A DNA stretch of 64,000 nt from Brachyspira hyodysenteriae ATCC 27164 (GTDB taxonomy: Bacteria; Spirochaetota; Brachyspiria; Brachyspirales; Brachyspiraceae): contig NZ_CP015910.2 in the NCBI RefSeq assembly GCF_001676785.2, positions 1,984,001 to 2,048,000 of the forward strand, in the 5' to 3' direction. Positions 45,089 through 54,599 of this stretch are shown one piece after another (positions within the stretch are counted from its first letter, which is position 1; every line of letters starts with the position of its first letter). The translations under genes were made by a program, and so were the position numbers. Below the pieces are notes generated by a model. It saw only the letters and a list, made by a program, of their open reading frames with translations, did not search any database and was not told the origin of the DNA.

Positions 45089-47086
45089 CTATTTTAAATA
45101 TTTTTCAAACCAATCGGTAATTTCTTTCAATCTTCTTACTCTATGCTTAGGTTTTCCGCTTCTTGAAAGTTCATGATTCTCACCTTTAAACAAACATATC
45201 TTAGATTCAATACCATAATATTTCAAAGCAGTAAACATTTGAAATGCCTGACTCTGATAGCATCTGTAATCTTCTTCGCTATGTATGAATAAGGTAGGAG
45301 TCTTTGCATTATTAGCATATTTTAACGGTGACTGTTCCCATAACTTATCAAAACCGCTGCATACATCTCCGCCTAACTCATCAGGATTGAAATAATAACC
45401 TATATCAGTAGTTCCAAAATCATCTATCCAATTTGATATAGAACGCTGAGAGGCTGCACATTTAAATCTGTCAGTATGGCCTATTATCCAATTAACCATA
45501 AATCCGCCGTAAGATCCGCCTGTTACTCCTATTCTATCTTTATCTATATTAGTATATTTTTCAAGAACAATATCAGTAAACTTCATTATATCTTCATAAT
45601 CTATAGTTCCGTATATTCCTCTTATATCAGCGAATGCATTTCCTTTTCCTTCACTTCCTCTAGGATTGCAGAAAAATACAAAATAACCCATATTAGCCCA
45701 AACCTGCATTTCATTAAAGAATATTTCTCCATAAGCAGTTTTTGGTCCGCCATGTATATCAAGTATTGCAGGATATTTTTTATTTTCATCATAATTTATT
45801 GGCTTTAATACCCAGCCGTCTATTTCAAAATTATTAGTAGTTTTGAATGAGATTTTTTCCGGTATTGATAAACTTTTTTCTTTTAATATATCTTCATTGA
45901 AATGAGTTAATTGTATTTCTGTTTCATTATTAATACAATATATTTCTTCAAGTTTCAAATCTCTAAAAGCTATAAAATATATATTATCATCATTAGAAAT
46001 ATCAAAATAATTAACCGCTTCTTGTTTATTAGTTATATTTTTTACATTTCCTTTTAAATCCAAGCATTTTATATGAGCATTTTCATTTTCTGTGCCTACG
46101 AAATATATTTGATTTTTATAAACTCTAATATCCTTGCCGCCTCCGAAAGAACAATCAGTTCCTATCATATTTCCAAGTCCATTATCATAATGATATATAA
46201 GATTAATATTTTCATCTATAAAATAAAAACTGCAATTTTCATTGAGTCCGTATTTTTTCATGTCTGTCATAACAGAGATAATTTTTTCTTTATTATCATC
46301 ATCGATTATAAAATCAGCAAAGTATATTGCATATTTATTAGAATCTATAATAATTTTTTCTTTTATATTATTAATGTCTTTTATATCATATAAGCGAAGT
46401 TCTGAAGTGGTAGGAGCTTTATCTTTAAAAGAATTTATAATACATAATACTTTGCCGTCTTTATATTTAAAAGAATTAACATTACTGTATTCATCTGTAA
46501 TAGCAGTTAATTTATTTTCTTTTTTATTATAATGATAAAGTCTGTCTCTTTTCTTATTTGTTACTCCAACATTATTAACCCAAAAAGGAATTTCATCAAA
46601 TACTTCATAATCAATTTCTTCTTTAGCCCATTCTAAATAATCATCTTCTTTTCTTTTTTTATTTCTATTAATATCATAAACGGCTTTTAATAAAAAATTA
46701 TTTTCATCTATAGAATACAAATCTATTATTTCAAGTTCAATATTAAATAAACTTTCAGCTTCTCCTCCGTTTATATTAATAGAATAAATTAAAGAATAAT
46801 CAATAAAGTCTTCATCTTTTTTGCTTTTCAATTCTTCATCTCTTAATGATGATTTAAATATCACAGTATCATTATCAAGCCAAGAAACTAGAGAAGCATC
46901 TTTTACAGAAGTGAGTTTATAAATTTTATTTTTATCAATATTATAAATAAAAGCATCTGAAATATAATTATTATTCTCATAATCCTGATTGCTTTTAACA
47001 AACAGTAAATTTTTATTATCTTTTGAAAGCTCTATATTAGATAAAAAATTGAATTTCAAAAAGTCCTTAATATTTAAATTTTCCAT
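45089..47086 (-). CDS. S9-family serine peptidase (acylaminoacyl peptidase-like)
   Basis: 665 aa from the ATG at 47086 (MENLNIKDFL). Residues 1-400 form a beta-propeller with repeated blade-like strands (KNLLFVKSN; VSWLDNDTVIFKSS). The C-terminal 250 residues are an alpha/beta hydrolase: DIHGGPKTAYG oxyanion region, nucleophile Ser in VTGGSYGGFMVNW, acid Asp in LFIHSEEDYRCYQSQ and His in KGENHELSRSG. It degrades oligopeptides in the cytoplasm; no signal peptide. Lies behind the nuclease-like gene after 37 bases and may be cotranscribed. Confidence 0.9.
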   Translation of the reverse strand: MENLNIKDFLKFNFLSNIELSKDNKNLLFVKSNQDYENNNYISDAFIYNIDKNKIYKLTSVKDASLVSWLDNDTVIFKSSLRDEELKSKKDEDFIDYSLIYSININGGEAESLFNIELEIIDLYSIDENNFLLKAVYDINRNKKRKEDDYLEWAKEEIDYEVFDEIPFWVNNVGVTNKKRDRLYHYNKKENKLTAITDEYSNVNSFKYKDGKVLCIINSFKDKAPTTSELRLYDIKDINNIKEKIIIDSNKYAIYFADFIIDDDNKEKIISVMTDMKKYGLNENCSFYFIDENINLIYHYDNGLGNMIGTDCSFGGGKDIRVYKNQIYFVGTENENAHIKCLDLKGNVKNITNKQEAVNYFDISNDDNIYFIAFRDLKLEEIYCINNETEIQLTHFNEDILKEKSLSIPEKISFKTTNNFEIDGWVLKPINYDENKKYPAILDIHGGPKTAYGEIFFNEMQVWANMGYFVFFCNPRGSEGKGNAFADIRGIYGTIDYEDIMKFTDIVLEKYTNIDKDRIGVTGGSYGGFMVNWIIGHTDRFKCAASQRSISNWIDDFGTTDIGYYFNPDELGGDVCSGFDKLWEQSPLKYANNAKTPTLFIHSEEDYRCYQSQAFQMFTALKYYGIESKICLFKGENHELSRSGKPKHRVRRLKEITDWFEKYLK

Positions 47087-47123
47087 ATATAAATCCATTA
47101 TTAAAATTATTTATAAAAACATA

Positions 47124-47675
47124 TTAATAAAAATTAACTTCAATACCTAATATATTTTTCATATAATTATTCCAAGAATTTTCTGATAAAACATTAGAAG
47201 TATGTATAAATTGATTAGTATATAATTTATCATCAACTTTTGAAAAAATAGGTAAATAATGTTCCAAATCTTTACGCATATTTCTTAATATCGCATTAGA
47301 TATTTTATCAGGCATAGAAACAATAACATAATAATGTATATTGCTTTCTAATTTATTTGATGAATATTCTCTTATAAATGTATCTCTTGCTTTTTGTATA
47401 CAATCATAGATGTATGAATGTCCATTTTCTGGTTTTCTATATACAAATTTTGAAAAGAAATCTTTTCTTTCTTCTTCTGTTTGAAGTGATAAATATTTTT
47501 TATTATAATTTTTTACTTCAATAAAAACAATTATATTATTAACATATACAATAAAATCAACATTCTTCATAAAATGAGTATAATTAGAATTCTCATCATC
47601 TATTTTTCTTACAGTGATATTAGAATTATTATCATAAATCATTTTAAAATTACTTTTTTCTTCAAATATTTCCAT
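47124..47675 (-). CDS. Putative PD-(D/E)XK nuclease, partner of the ATPase upstream
   Basis: 183 aa from the ATG at 47675, 2 bases after the ATPase stop; a TTG two codons earlier would overlap that stop. A core resembling restriction-type nucleases is seen: hydrophobic strand with Asp (VDFIVYVNN, D40) then strand IIVFIEVKNYN (E53, K55), the D-x(n)-E-x-K pattern. Downstream helices are rich in charged residues. No signal peptide. The pairing with an OLD/AAA-type ATPase is the layout of several two-gene phage-defence systems. Function and motif reading are inference; the family is not named. Confidence 0.5.
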   Translation of the reverse strand: MEIFEEKSNFKMIYDNNSNITVRKIDDENSNYTHFMKNVDFIVYVNNIIVFIEVKNYNKKYLSLQTEEERKDFFSKFVYRKPENGHSYIYDCIQKARDTFIREYSSNKLESNIHYYVIVSMPDKISNAILRNMRKDLEHYLPIFSKVDDKLYTNQFIHTSNVLSENSWNNYMKNILGIEVNFY

Positions 47676-47677
47676 AA

Positions 47678-48724
47678 TCAATTTTTAAATGCTTTTTCTA
47701 TAGATTGTAGATGCTGTTCTTCAAATTTATCTTCTATTGAATTATGCTGTATATTATTTAAATATTCACTGCTTTCAATTAATACACCATTCTTTTTATC
47801 TTCATCAAAATAAAAAGAATGAAACTTTATTTTATCATTTTCTTTTCTTTGTAATTCAAAATCTTCTATAATAAAATTATTATGTGTAGCTAAAAATATT
47901 TGAACGCCTAATCTTGATAAACTTAGTAATATTTCAACTAAAACTCTTGTAAGTTTAGGATTTAAATTTGATTCAGGTTCATCAAAAAGAAGTATAGTAT
48001 CTTTATCTATCTCACCATTTTTTATAAGAAGCCAAAGCAAAGCAAGTTTTTTATGCCCTTCTGCCACCATTGTAAACTGAACTTCACCAAAATCTTTATA
48101 CTTAATAAAAAATACTTCATCTTTTTGGATAACGATTCCGCCTATTGCATTTTCTATTTTTTTTGTAATATCTTCTAAATACGGATCTAATTCTCTTAAT
48201 TGAGGCACAAAAGCCTTATTTAAAATATCATAGTAGACAGATTCAAAAGATACTTCCCTTTTATTGTATAATGAAATAAAACCTTTTGAATTAGTTAAAA
48301 TATCTTTGCATGGTATGTATGTAATTTTTTTATTAAATGGAAAAATATTCATTTCTTTTAAATAAAGATTAAACGAGTCAATAGTAGAAGCCTCATCTAA
48401 ATTATTAGCATATTCATCAACTAACATTGAAAAAGGTTTAAAAAATATATGTTTATTAAAAATAATTTCCCAGATTTTTAAAGGAAGATAATTACCAGAT
48501 ACAGAATCTATATTATCTAATGGAAAATGACTGCCAGATAATGCAGAATAATATGTTGGATTTTTTACATCATAGAAAGATTCATTTAAACAATAAATAG
48601 CTTTAAGTAAATGAGTTTTGCCTGTTCCATTCTTGCCAATAAATATGTTAACTCCTTTACTGAAGTCTGTATAGCAATCCTTAAATACTGTGAAATTATT
48701 TATACGAACATTTTCTACATACAT
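47678..48724 (-). CDS. AAA/ABC-type ATPase (OLD/AAA_15-like), defence-cassette candidate
   Basis: 348 aa from the ATG at 48724, preceded by GGAG at the right distance; in-frame ATGs further up lack one. Walker A FIGKNGTGKTHL (30-37), a VAEGHKKLALLWLL segment acting as signature, Walker B ILLFDEPESNLNP and His switch FLATHNNF. This is an SMC-like single-chain ATPase, as found in OLD, RloA or AriA proteins. No TOPRIM domain is seen at the C-terminus, so the effector is probably the next gene. It sits between psuG and the S9 peptidase, which are housekeeping genes, so it is an insertion-like pair. Confidence 0.75.
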   Translation of the reverse strand: MYVENVRINNFTVFKDCYTDFSKGVNIFIGKNGTGKTHLLKAIYCLNESFYDVKNPTYYSALSGSHFPLDNIDSVSGNYLPLKIWEIIFNKHIFFKPFSMLVDEYANNLDEASTIDSFNLYLKEMNIFPFNKKITYIPCKDILTNSKGFISLYNKREVSFESVYYDILNKAFVPQLRELDPYLEDITKKIENAIGGIVIQKDEVFFIKYKDFGEVQFTMVAEGHKKLALLWLLIKNGEIDKDTILLFDEPESNLNPKLTRVLVEILLSLSRLGVQIFLATHNNFIIEDFELQRKENDKIKFHSFYFDEDKKNGVLIESSEYLNNIQHNSIEDKFEEQHLQSIEKAFKN

Positions 48725-48774
48725 ATTAAAATACTCCATTATCAATATCGGAGTTAACATTATTAAAAATTATA

Positions 48775-49701
48775 TTACCTACTCAAATTTGAATAATCAT
48801 AAGCAATGTTAGCAGCAACACGGCAATTATTATAAACTAGCTCTTTATTGGCTTTAAGACTCTTATTTTCTGTTACACTATGAAGCTTAGCCAATATATA
48901 AGGAGTAACATCTTTTCCTGATATGTTTTTATCTCTAGCCTCTTTTACTGTTTCATCTATTATTTTATTTATATAATCTTTATCCATTTCATATTCTTCA
49001 GGTATAGGATTACAAACTAAAACTCCTCCGTTTAATCCTAATTTCCATTTTGTATCAAGTATATTAGCTATATCTTTTGTAGTATCTATTTTATAATCAA
49101 CTTTGTATCCGCTCTCTCTTGTATAGAATGCTGGAAAATTTTCTGTTTTATAACCAAGAACAGGTATACCGAAAGTTTCAAGATATTCTATAGTAAGCCC
49201 TATATCAAGTATTGATTTTGCTCCCGCACATACAACGGCAACATTTGTTTTGCTTAACTCCTGCAAATCTGCTGATATATCAAAAGTTTCCTGAGCATAT
49301 CTATGAACTCCTCCTATTCCTCCTGTAGCAAATACTTTTATTCCTGCAAGAGAAGCACCTATCATAGTAGTTGTTACAGTAGTAGCTCCGTCTTTTTTTA
49401 ATGCAAGCATAACAGGCAAATCTCTTCTGCTTGATTTAGCTATATTTTTATTGGAGCCCATATATTCAAGTTCCTCTTTATTTAAACCTACTTTTATTCT
49501 TCCTTTTATTATTGCAATAGTGGCTGGTACTGCATTATTTTCACGTATATTTTTTTCAGAGTTTAAAGCACTTTCCACATTTTCTGGATAAGGCATACCA
49601 TGTGATATTATTGTACTTTCTAATGCCACAACAGCTTTTTTCTCATGCAAAGCCTCTTTAACTTCTTCGCTTATATCCAAAAATTCTTCTAAATTATTCA
49701 T
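48775..49701 (-). CDS. psuG: Pseudouridine-5'-phosphate glycosidase
   Basis: 308 aa. Cleaves pseudouridine 5'-phosphate to uracil and ribose 5-phosphate (reversible). Recognised by VALESTIISHGMPYPEN, the Lys-containing KIGL-type segment IKVGLNKEELEYM, TTVTTTMIGASLAGIKVFATGGIGG, and VVCAGAKSILDIGLTIEYLE. Length matches the family. The kinase that makes its substrate is the gene before it, 40 bases upstream. Confidence 0.93.
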   Translation of the reverse strand: MNNLEEFLDISEEVKEALHEKKAVVALESTIISHGMPYPENVESALNSEKNIRENNAVPATIAIIKGRIKVGLNKEELEYMGSNKNIAKSSRRDLPVMLALKKDGATTVTTTMIGASLAGIKVFATGGIGGVHRYAQETFDISADLQELSKTNVAVVCAGAKSILDIGLTIEYLETFGIPVLGYKTENFPAFYTRESGYKVDYKIDTTKDIANILDTKWKLGLNGGVLVCNPIPEEYEMDKDYINKIIDETVKEARDKNISGKDVTPYILAKLHSVTENKSLKANKELVYNNCRVAANIAYDYSNLSR

Positions 49702-49741
49702 ATTTATTCTCCAATATTTAATTAACTATATTAATTTTTTA

Positions 49742-50686
49742 TTATCTTTTAATCTTGAAAATATCTTCTACTCTTTTGGCAACCTTATCAAAATTAGTAT
49801 TATCATTTACAGTTTCTTCACTCTCCAAAGCAAACATAGCCATAACAGCAGCAAACTTCACTTTATAATCCAAATCATAATCATGAAATATAGAATATAC
49901 AATTCCAGCCATAAAAGCATCTCCTGCCCCTGTAGCATTTACAATATTCACCTTTGGAGCTTTAAGATAATATGCTTCATTAATATTATTATAAGTGCCG
50001 TAACATATACCTAAAGCACCGAATGTTATATAAATTTCTTTGACGCCTTTTTCTAAAAATATTTTTACAGCCTCTTTTCCTTCTTCTATAGTATTTATAT
50101 CTCTGTCAAGAAGAAAAGATGCTTCATTAGAATTAAGCTTCAAAGCATAAATATATTTTTCTAATCCTTTTATATGTTCTGATTTTTTTATTGAAACGGC
50201 ATCGGTAAGAAGTTTTTTATTTGGAAAGTTTTTTATAATGTATTCAAATATATCCCTATTCATAACGGCATCTATAGTAATAAAACTTGAATCTTCTATA
50301 ATATCTCTTATACTCTCTAAATACTCAATATTTATATTCTCATCTAAAGTATCCATATCGGACATGGCTATTTCCATATCTCTGTCATTATTCATAATAG
50401 CTATATATGAAGTGCTGCTTCCATTCCTTACTATATAAGAAACATCAACACCTAATGATTTAATATTATTGAAAAGTATATCTCCAAAAATATCATTTCC
50501 TATAGAAGTAATAAATTTTATGTTTTTTAATCCTATATTTGATAAGTTATTAATAATATTTCTTTCTACTCCGCCTGTACATACTTTTATTTTTCCGGGA
50601 TTAGATTCTTTTAAAAGTATTCTGCTTTTTGAGAATCCTTGTATATCTATATTTGAACCGCCAATAGATAATATATAATTTTTCAT
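49742..50686 (-). CDS. psuK: Pseudouridine kinase (PfkB family)
   Basis: 314 aa. PfkB signatures: SIGGSNIDIQGFSKS at the N-terminus, CTGGVERNIINNLSNIG as GG signature and NATGAGDAFMAGIVYSI, the anion hole with catalytic Asp. Phosphorylates pseudouridine at the 5' position. The adjacent psuG supports this over ribokinase or fructokinase. Together they allow use of pseudouridine from RNA turnover or from the gut. The gene lies 59 bases after recR, so it may be read with it. Confidence 0.88.
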   Translation of the reverse strand: MKNYILSIGGSNIDIQGFSKSRILLKESNPGKIKVCTGGVERNIINNLSNIGLKNIKFITSIGNDIFGDILFNNIKSLGVDVSYIVRNGSSTSYIAIMNNDRDMEIAMSDMDTLDENINIEYLESIRDIIEDSSFITIDAVMNRDIFEYIIKNFPNKKLLTDAVSIKKSEHIKGLEKYIYALKLNSNEASFLLDRDINTIEEGKEAVKIFLEKGVKEIYITFGALGICYGTYNNINEAYYLKAPKVNIVNATGAGDAFMAGIVYSIFHDYDLDYKVKFAAVMAMFALESEETVNDNTNFDKVAKRVEDIFKIKR

Positions 50687-50745
50687 TTAACGCCTTTTAT
50701 AAAACTACAATAATTATAACAATAAATTAATAAAATAATAAAAAA

Positions 50746-51351
50746 TTAATTCATATCTACTCTGTCTAAAATACTTCTGGCTAAAGATCTGGAATCTGCA
50801 TTTTCTATATCGCTTGCTAAAGATATTCCGTAAGTGATGCGTGTTACTCTGCCATTAAAATTATTATCTTTTAATGTTTTATAAATATATGATGCTGTTG
50901 TATCAGCTTCCAAAGATGCACTGAATGCTATCATTATTTCTTCTATACTATTGTTATTAACTCTTTCTATAAGTTCTTTTATTCTTATGTCGCTTATACC
51001 TATACCTTTTAGAGGAGATATAAGGCCTCCTAATATATGATAAACTCCATTATATTCTTCTGTCTTTTCTATGGCAAGCATATCAGGATATGATTCCACA
51101 ATACATATTTTATTATGCTCTCTTTTATCATTACTGCATATATCGCAAATATCATTATCGCTCAAACTGTAGCATACTTGGCATAATTTAATATTTTCAT
51201 GTAAAGAAGACAAAACATCTGAAAATTCTTTTAAATATTCATCATCACAGTCAAATAAATACAAGGCAAGCCTCATTGCTGTCCTTGTACCTATTCCTGG
51301 AAGTCTTGATATTATTTGTGTGAGTTTATCCAAAGATTGTATATTATTCAA
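50746..51351 (-). CDS. recR: Recombination protein RecR
   Basis: 201 aa. Helix-hairpin-helix LPGIGTRTAMRLALYLF, zinc finger C-x2-C...C-x2-C (CQVCYSLSDNDICDIC), TOPRIM domain with CIVESYPDMLAIEKT and GLISPLKGIG, and the ARSILDR tail. Loads RecA at gaps with RecO. Preceded after 5 bases by ybaB, the usual order ybaB-recR. Confidence 0.95.
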   Translation of the reverse strand: MNNIQSLDKLTQIISRLPGIGTRTAMRLALYLFDCDDEYLKEFSDVLSSLHENIKLCQVCYSLSDNDICDICSNDKREHNKICIVESYPDMLAIEKTEEYNGVYHILGGLISPLKGIGISDIRIKELIERVNNNSIEEIMIAFSASLEADTTASYIYKTLKDNNFNGRVTRITYGISLASDIENADSRSLARSILDRVDMN

Positions 51352-51356
51352 AATGA

Positions 51357-51791
51357 TTATTCCTTTTTATTGTCATCATCATTTTTATTATTCATGTTAT
51401 TCATCATATCATTCATCTTTGATATCATATCAGGAGTTATAGAATCTAAAGATATATTTATTTTTCCGTCTTTATACTCCACAGAAGTCATTTTACTTAT
51501 ATCATTAAACATTTGATTCATATCTTTAAAATTCATATTAAATAAATTAGGCTGAGGCTTAGCTTGTTCTCTTTCATTATCAGAATCCTCTTCCTCTAAT
51601 TTTTTTCTTAATTCATTTACTTTAGAAACAGCTTCATTAATACTAGAGCTTATCATTTCTTCTAATAATTCTTTCTGATCCTTTGCTAAAAGAGTTTCAT
51701 CTATACTAAAACTAGTTATATTATATGATTTATTCATAGTCAAAGATACTAGATTTCCTGCCGAACTATATTTTATACTATTTTCACTCAT
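51357..51791 (-). CDS. YbaB/EbfC nucleoid-associated protein
   Basis: 144 aa, longer than the usual 105-110. Core strands SSAGNLVSLTMNKSYNITSF and SIDETLLAKDQKELLEEMIS with SSINEAVSKVNELRKKLEE match YbaB. The extra C-terminal region is Met/Asn/Asp-rich (MNDMMNNMNNKNDDDNK), likely disordered. Binds DNA non-specifically as a dimer in relatives such as Borrelia EbfC. Position next to recR supports the call. Confidence 0.75.
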   Translation of the reverse strand: MSENSIKYSSAGNLVSLTMNKSYNITSFSIDETLLAKDQKELLEEMISSSINEAVSKVNELRKKLEEEDSDNEREQAKPQPNLFNMNFKDMNQMFNDISKMTSVEYKDGKINISLDSITPDMISKMNDMMNNMNNKNDDDNKKE

Positions 51792-51949
51792 AATTTTATA
51801 CTCCTTATTTATTAATATGCTATAATATATATTCTTTTTAATAATTTATCAATAATAATAAAATTATATAAATTTGACTTTTTTATTCTAAAAATATAAC
51901 ATATAAAATATTATATTTAATTAACCTTAAAAGAAAACTATAGATAAGA

Positions 51950-53419
51950 ATGTTTACAAGAATAATTATATTTTTGATATTATTATTTCCATCTATATTG
52001 CTGCCTCAGCAAATAAAAAAAGAAATAGGCGAAACTTACGAAAAAGAAAATATAGCTGTCTTTGAAATACAAAGCACATCATCAGGATATGGCGAAGAAT
52101 TAGGCCCTAAAATGACAGCATTAATAGAAAATTCATTAACAAGAATGAATAGGTTTAATATAGTAGATAGGAAAAATTTAGATAAATATTTAAAAGAAAT
52201 GGAGCTTCAATTAACTGGCATAACTGAAAAACAAGTAATTGAAGTTGGTAAAATATATGGATATTCAAAAGCAGTAACAGGTAAAATAGTATCTGCTAAT
52301 GTTACAGTAGAATATAATGATGACGGCAGTTTCAGTTTATATTCTACTGTTGATATGGTGCTTCAAATAGTTGATGTAGAAACTACTAAAATACTTTACT
52401 CTTCACAATTACAGGGTTATGACTATTACACTACTAGTAGTTATCCTTCTTATTCTTTAAGGCAAAGTCTTATAGATAATGCCTGCAATAATTTAGCATA
52501 CAAAGTAGAAAATAAAATGAGGAGTATATTCAAGATAACATTAACAATAGCAGATGTAGATGGAGGAAATGTAATACTTCTTGCTGGAAAAAATCATGGA
52601 GTAAGTTCAAAAACTAGATTTAAAGTTTATTCTAAAAAAGATGATATAATACTTCCATCTGGAAATGTAATAACCGGAGGATATAATTATAAAGGTACTT
52701 TGAGAGTAAAAGAACTTAATAATGAATATTTAATAGCAAAAATATCTAGGGGAAATAATATACAGCCGGGAGATATTGCTAGAGAAACAGTGATAGGAGA
52801 TTTTGGATTTGGACTATTCTTAAATTATGCATCTTATAATATACAGGCTACAGAAAGAATATACCAAAGCAGTTTCAGGCCGGATGCTGGAAAAATAAAA
52901 ATCTCATTAAATAAAAATGAATATGCTTTAGGACTGCATTTAAAAATAGGATATAATGGTGTATTATTCTCTCCAAATTTAAGTATAGGTATATTATTTG
53001 GAGACTTTTTAAAATCAAGTTATGCTGTAGATACTAGATTTAATTTCGATATTAATATAAATTTATATCAGGAAGTTTTAAGATTAGTAATTTCACCCTA
53101 TATAGGTATGGGATTAGCATTTACAACCATAGGAGAAGTATATGGAGGAAATTACTATACTGATAATTACGGATATTTACCAAATGGCTCTAAAATAGAT
53201 TCTAGAGATATTATGTTTGGTATAGGTGCTATAGCTTCTCTGCAGTATAATGTTACAGATACTATAGGATTAAATTTAGGAATTGGATACAGATTTTATA
53301 CTAATCCTATTAATTTAGGCGTTTTTAGTGATGGTAAGGAAGTTTCTTTACCTGAAAAGATTAAAACGGTTAATCTTACAGGATTAGAATTTACATTTGG
53401 AGCATTTTTTATATTATAA
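51950..53419 (+). CDS. CsgG/LpoB-like protein with C-terminal outer-membrane-type domain
   Basis: 489 aa with signal peptide (IIIFLILLFPSILLP). Residues 35-190 resemble the CsgG/LpoB/TolB-N fold: ENIAVFEIQSTSSGYGEELG, RMNRFNIVDRKNLDKYLKEME, VIEVGKIYGYSKAVTGKIV and VDVETTKILYSSQLQGYD. Residues 195-270 are a linker domain with VILLAGKNHGVSSKTRFKVY. The last 200 residues (FGLFLNYASYN to LTGLEFTFGAFFIL) alternate like a small beta-barrel and end in an aromatic strand. No Cys for lipidation. Likely an envelope assembly or secretion helper. The next gene overlaps by 1 base. Confidence 0.65.
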   Translation: MFTRIIIFLILLFPSILLPQQIKKEIGETYEKENIAVFEIQSTSSGYGEELGPKMTALIENSLTRMNRFNIVDRKNLDKYLKEMELQLTGITEKQVIEVGKIYGYSKAVTGKIVSANVTVEYNDDGSFSLYSTVDMVLQIVDVETTKILYSSQLQGYDYYTTSSYPSYSLRQSLIDNACNNLAYKVENKMRSIFKITLTIADVDGGNVILLAGKNHGVSSKTRFKVYSKKDDIILPSGNVITGGYNYKGTLRVKELNNEYLIAKISRGNNIQPGDIARETVIGDFGFGLFLNYASYNIQATERIYQSSFRPDAGKIKISLNKNEYALGLHLKIGYNGVLFSPNLSIGILFGDFLKSSYAVDTRFNFDININLYQEVLRLVISPYIGMGLAFTTIGEVYGGNYYTDNYGYLPNGSKIDSRDIMFGIGAIASLQYNVTDTIGLNLGIGYRFYTNPINLGVFSDGKEVSLPEKIKTVNLTGLEFTFGAFFIL

Positions 53420-54018
53420 TGAGTACAAAAATTATATTAATATTATTTATCATATCAAACACATTCTTCGGTGCTTTTTATTTTTCAGATATAGCTAAAG
53501 AATACGGCACAAATGAAAACAAAAATACAGAAGAAAAAACTATAATAGAAACAAATGAACAATTAAAGACTGATTATAATATAAATACAAACAGTATTGA
53601 ATCATTCTTCAGTATGGAAGGAACAAATATTATAAAGCAAAATGGTGTTGTAAGTTCTCCTGTTATATTAGAAGATTCTTATAAAAGCAACCCATTCAGA
53701 TATACAGAAGTAACATTTATTTTAACAGCATTTTTTTCATATACTTATGCTACTTATTTGACATTAGGTTTACAGTCTATAGAAAATGCGAATGTAGTTA
53801 CAACAACGGGAAGAAATAGGTATAAAAGTTTATGGATATCATCTATGCTATTTGAAATTACTGCTGGAATATTCTGCGGTGCTGCTGTTGCTTATGATAG
53901 TTATCAAAGAGTTTACGGTAAAAAGAAAAATGATGGATTTAGTTTCAGTTTTGTACCTTTTTATGAGCCTATAAATCAAGATGCAGGATTTGTATTTTCT
54001 TTGAATCATCCTCTATAA
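53419..54018 (+). CDS. Hypothetical exported or membrane protein
   Basis: 199 aa, ATG overlapping the preceding TAA (TAATG). An N-terminal hydrophobic stretch (IILILFIISNTFFGAFYF) is a signal anchor. Residues 28-95 are polar. Two more hydrophobic stretches follow (TFILTAFFSYTYATYLTLGL; LFEITAGIFCGAAVAY). No family seen. Translational coupling suggests a partner of the CsgG-like protein. Confidence 0.55.
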   Translation: MSTKIILILFIISNTFFGAFYFSDIAKEYGTNENKNTEEKTIIETNEQLKTDYNINTNSIESFFSMEGTNIIKQNGVVSSPVILEDSYKSNPFRYTEVTFILTAFFSYTYATYLTLGLQSIENANVVTTTGRNRYKSLWISSMLFEITAGIFCGAAVAYDSYQRVYGKKKNDGFSFSFVPFYEPINQDAGFVFSLNHPL

Positions 54019-54051
54019 TTGAAACTTCAAAATATATTATTTTTTTAATAT

Positions 54052-54091
54052 AAAATTAAATATTAAAGATATATCATTAATATTTAATTTT
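54052..54091. terminator. 15-bp perfect AT-only hairpin between convergent genes
   Basis: AAAATTAAATATTAA (54052-54066) is fully complementary to 54077-54091 with a 10-base loop. It separates the plus-strand gene ending at 54018 and the minus-strand gene ending at 54111, so it probably terminates both. It has no G or C in the stem. Confidence 0.7.
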
Positions 54092-54110
54092 ACAATATAT
54101 TTGTATAAAC

Positions 54111-54599
54111 TTAACCTTTGGAAGTGATTATCTTTTTCTTTTTTAATTTTGGAAGTAAATTTTTATTTATAAGAAGTAAATAAGTTATGAAACATAGAGC
54201 TATCATCAATGCTAATATTAAAGCTCCCCTTATATTAAGGTAATTGTCATTTTCTTTTATTGATGATGATAATACGGATTGAGTATTTTTTGTTTCCTCA
54301 TCATTTTTTATAATCTTTATAATTTTCTCATTTTTACTGCCGTCTAAATATCCGAATGTCTTTGCATAAGATAGTATATATTCTTTATCTGTTTTGAGTC
54401 TTTCTATATTATTTGATATTTGAATTTTTCTTCTATTTAATTCTTCAACTTTCTTTTTTTTACTTTCTATAATAACTTTTTTAGCATCTAATGTAAGAAA
54501 ACCTTTAGGACTAAAAACAAATACATATACCATAAAAGCTATTCCAACTAATATGATACCATAGAATATTTTAGAGCTGATTCTCACATTGAAATACAT
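54111..54599 (-). CDS. FtsB/DivIC-like septum formation protein
   Basis: 162 aa. Transmembrane helix at 9-29 (IFYGIILVGIAFMVYVFVF), then a coiled coil (SKKKKVEELNRRKIQISNNIERLKTD, broken here by positions 46-71), then YILSYAKTFGYLDGSKNEKI, which matches the DivIC end (A-RxxLGY-xxGE). FtsB is about 100 aa; this one has a second membrane helix near the C-terminus (GALILALMIALCFITYLLLI). The periplasmic arm of the divisome is its expected place. Confidence is moderate because of the additional helix. Confidence 0.65.
   Translation of the reverse strand: MYFNVRISSKIFYGIILVGIAFMVYVFVFSPKGFLTLDAKKVIIESKKKKVEELNRRKIQISNNIERLKTDKEYILSYAKTFGYLDGSKNEKIIKIIKNDEETKNTQSVLSSSIKENDNYLNIRGALILALMIALCFITYLLLINKNLLPKLKKKKIITSKG

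Noticed and set aside
53419-54018. Second CsgG-like domain
   Set aside because: Coupled to the CsgG-like gene but lacks its strands and motifs; left as hypothetical.
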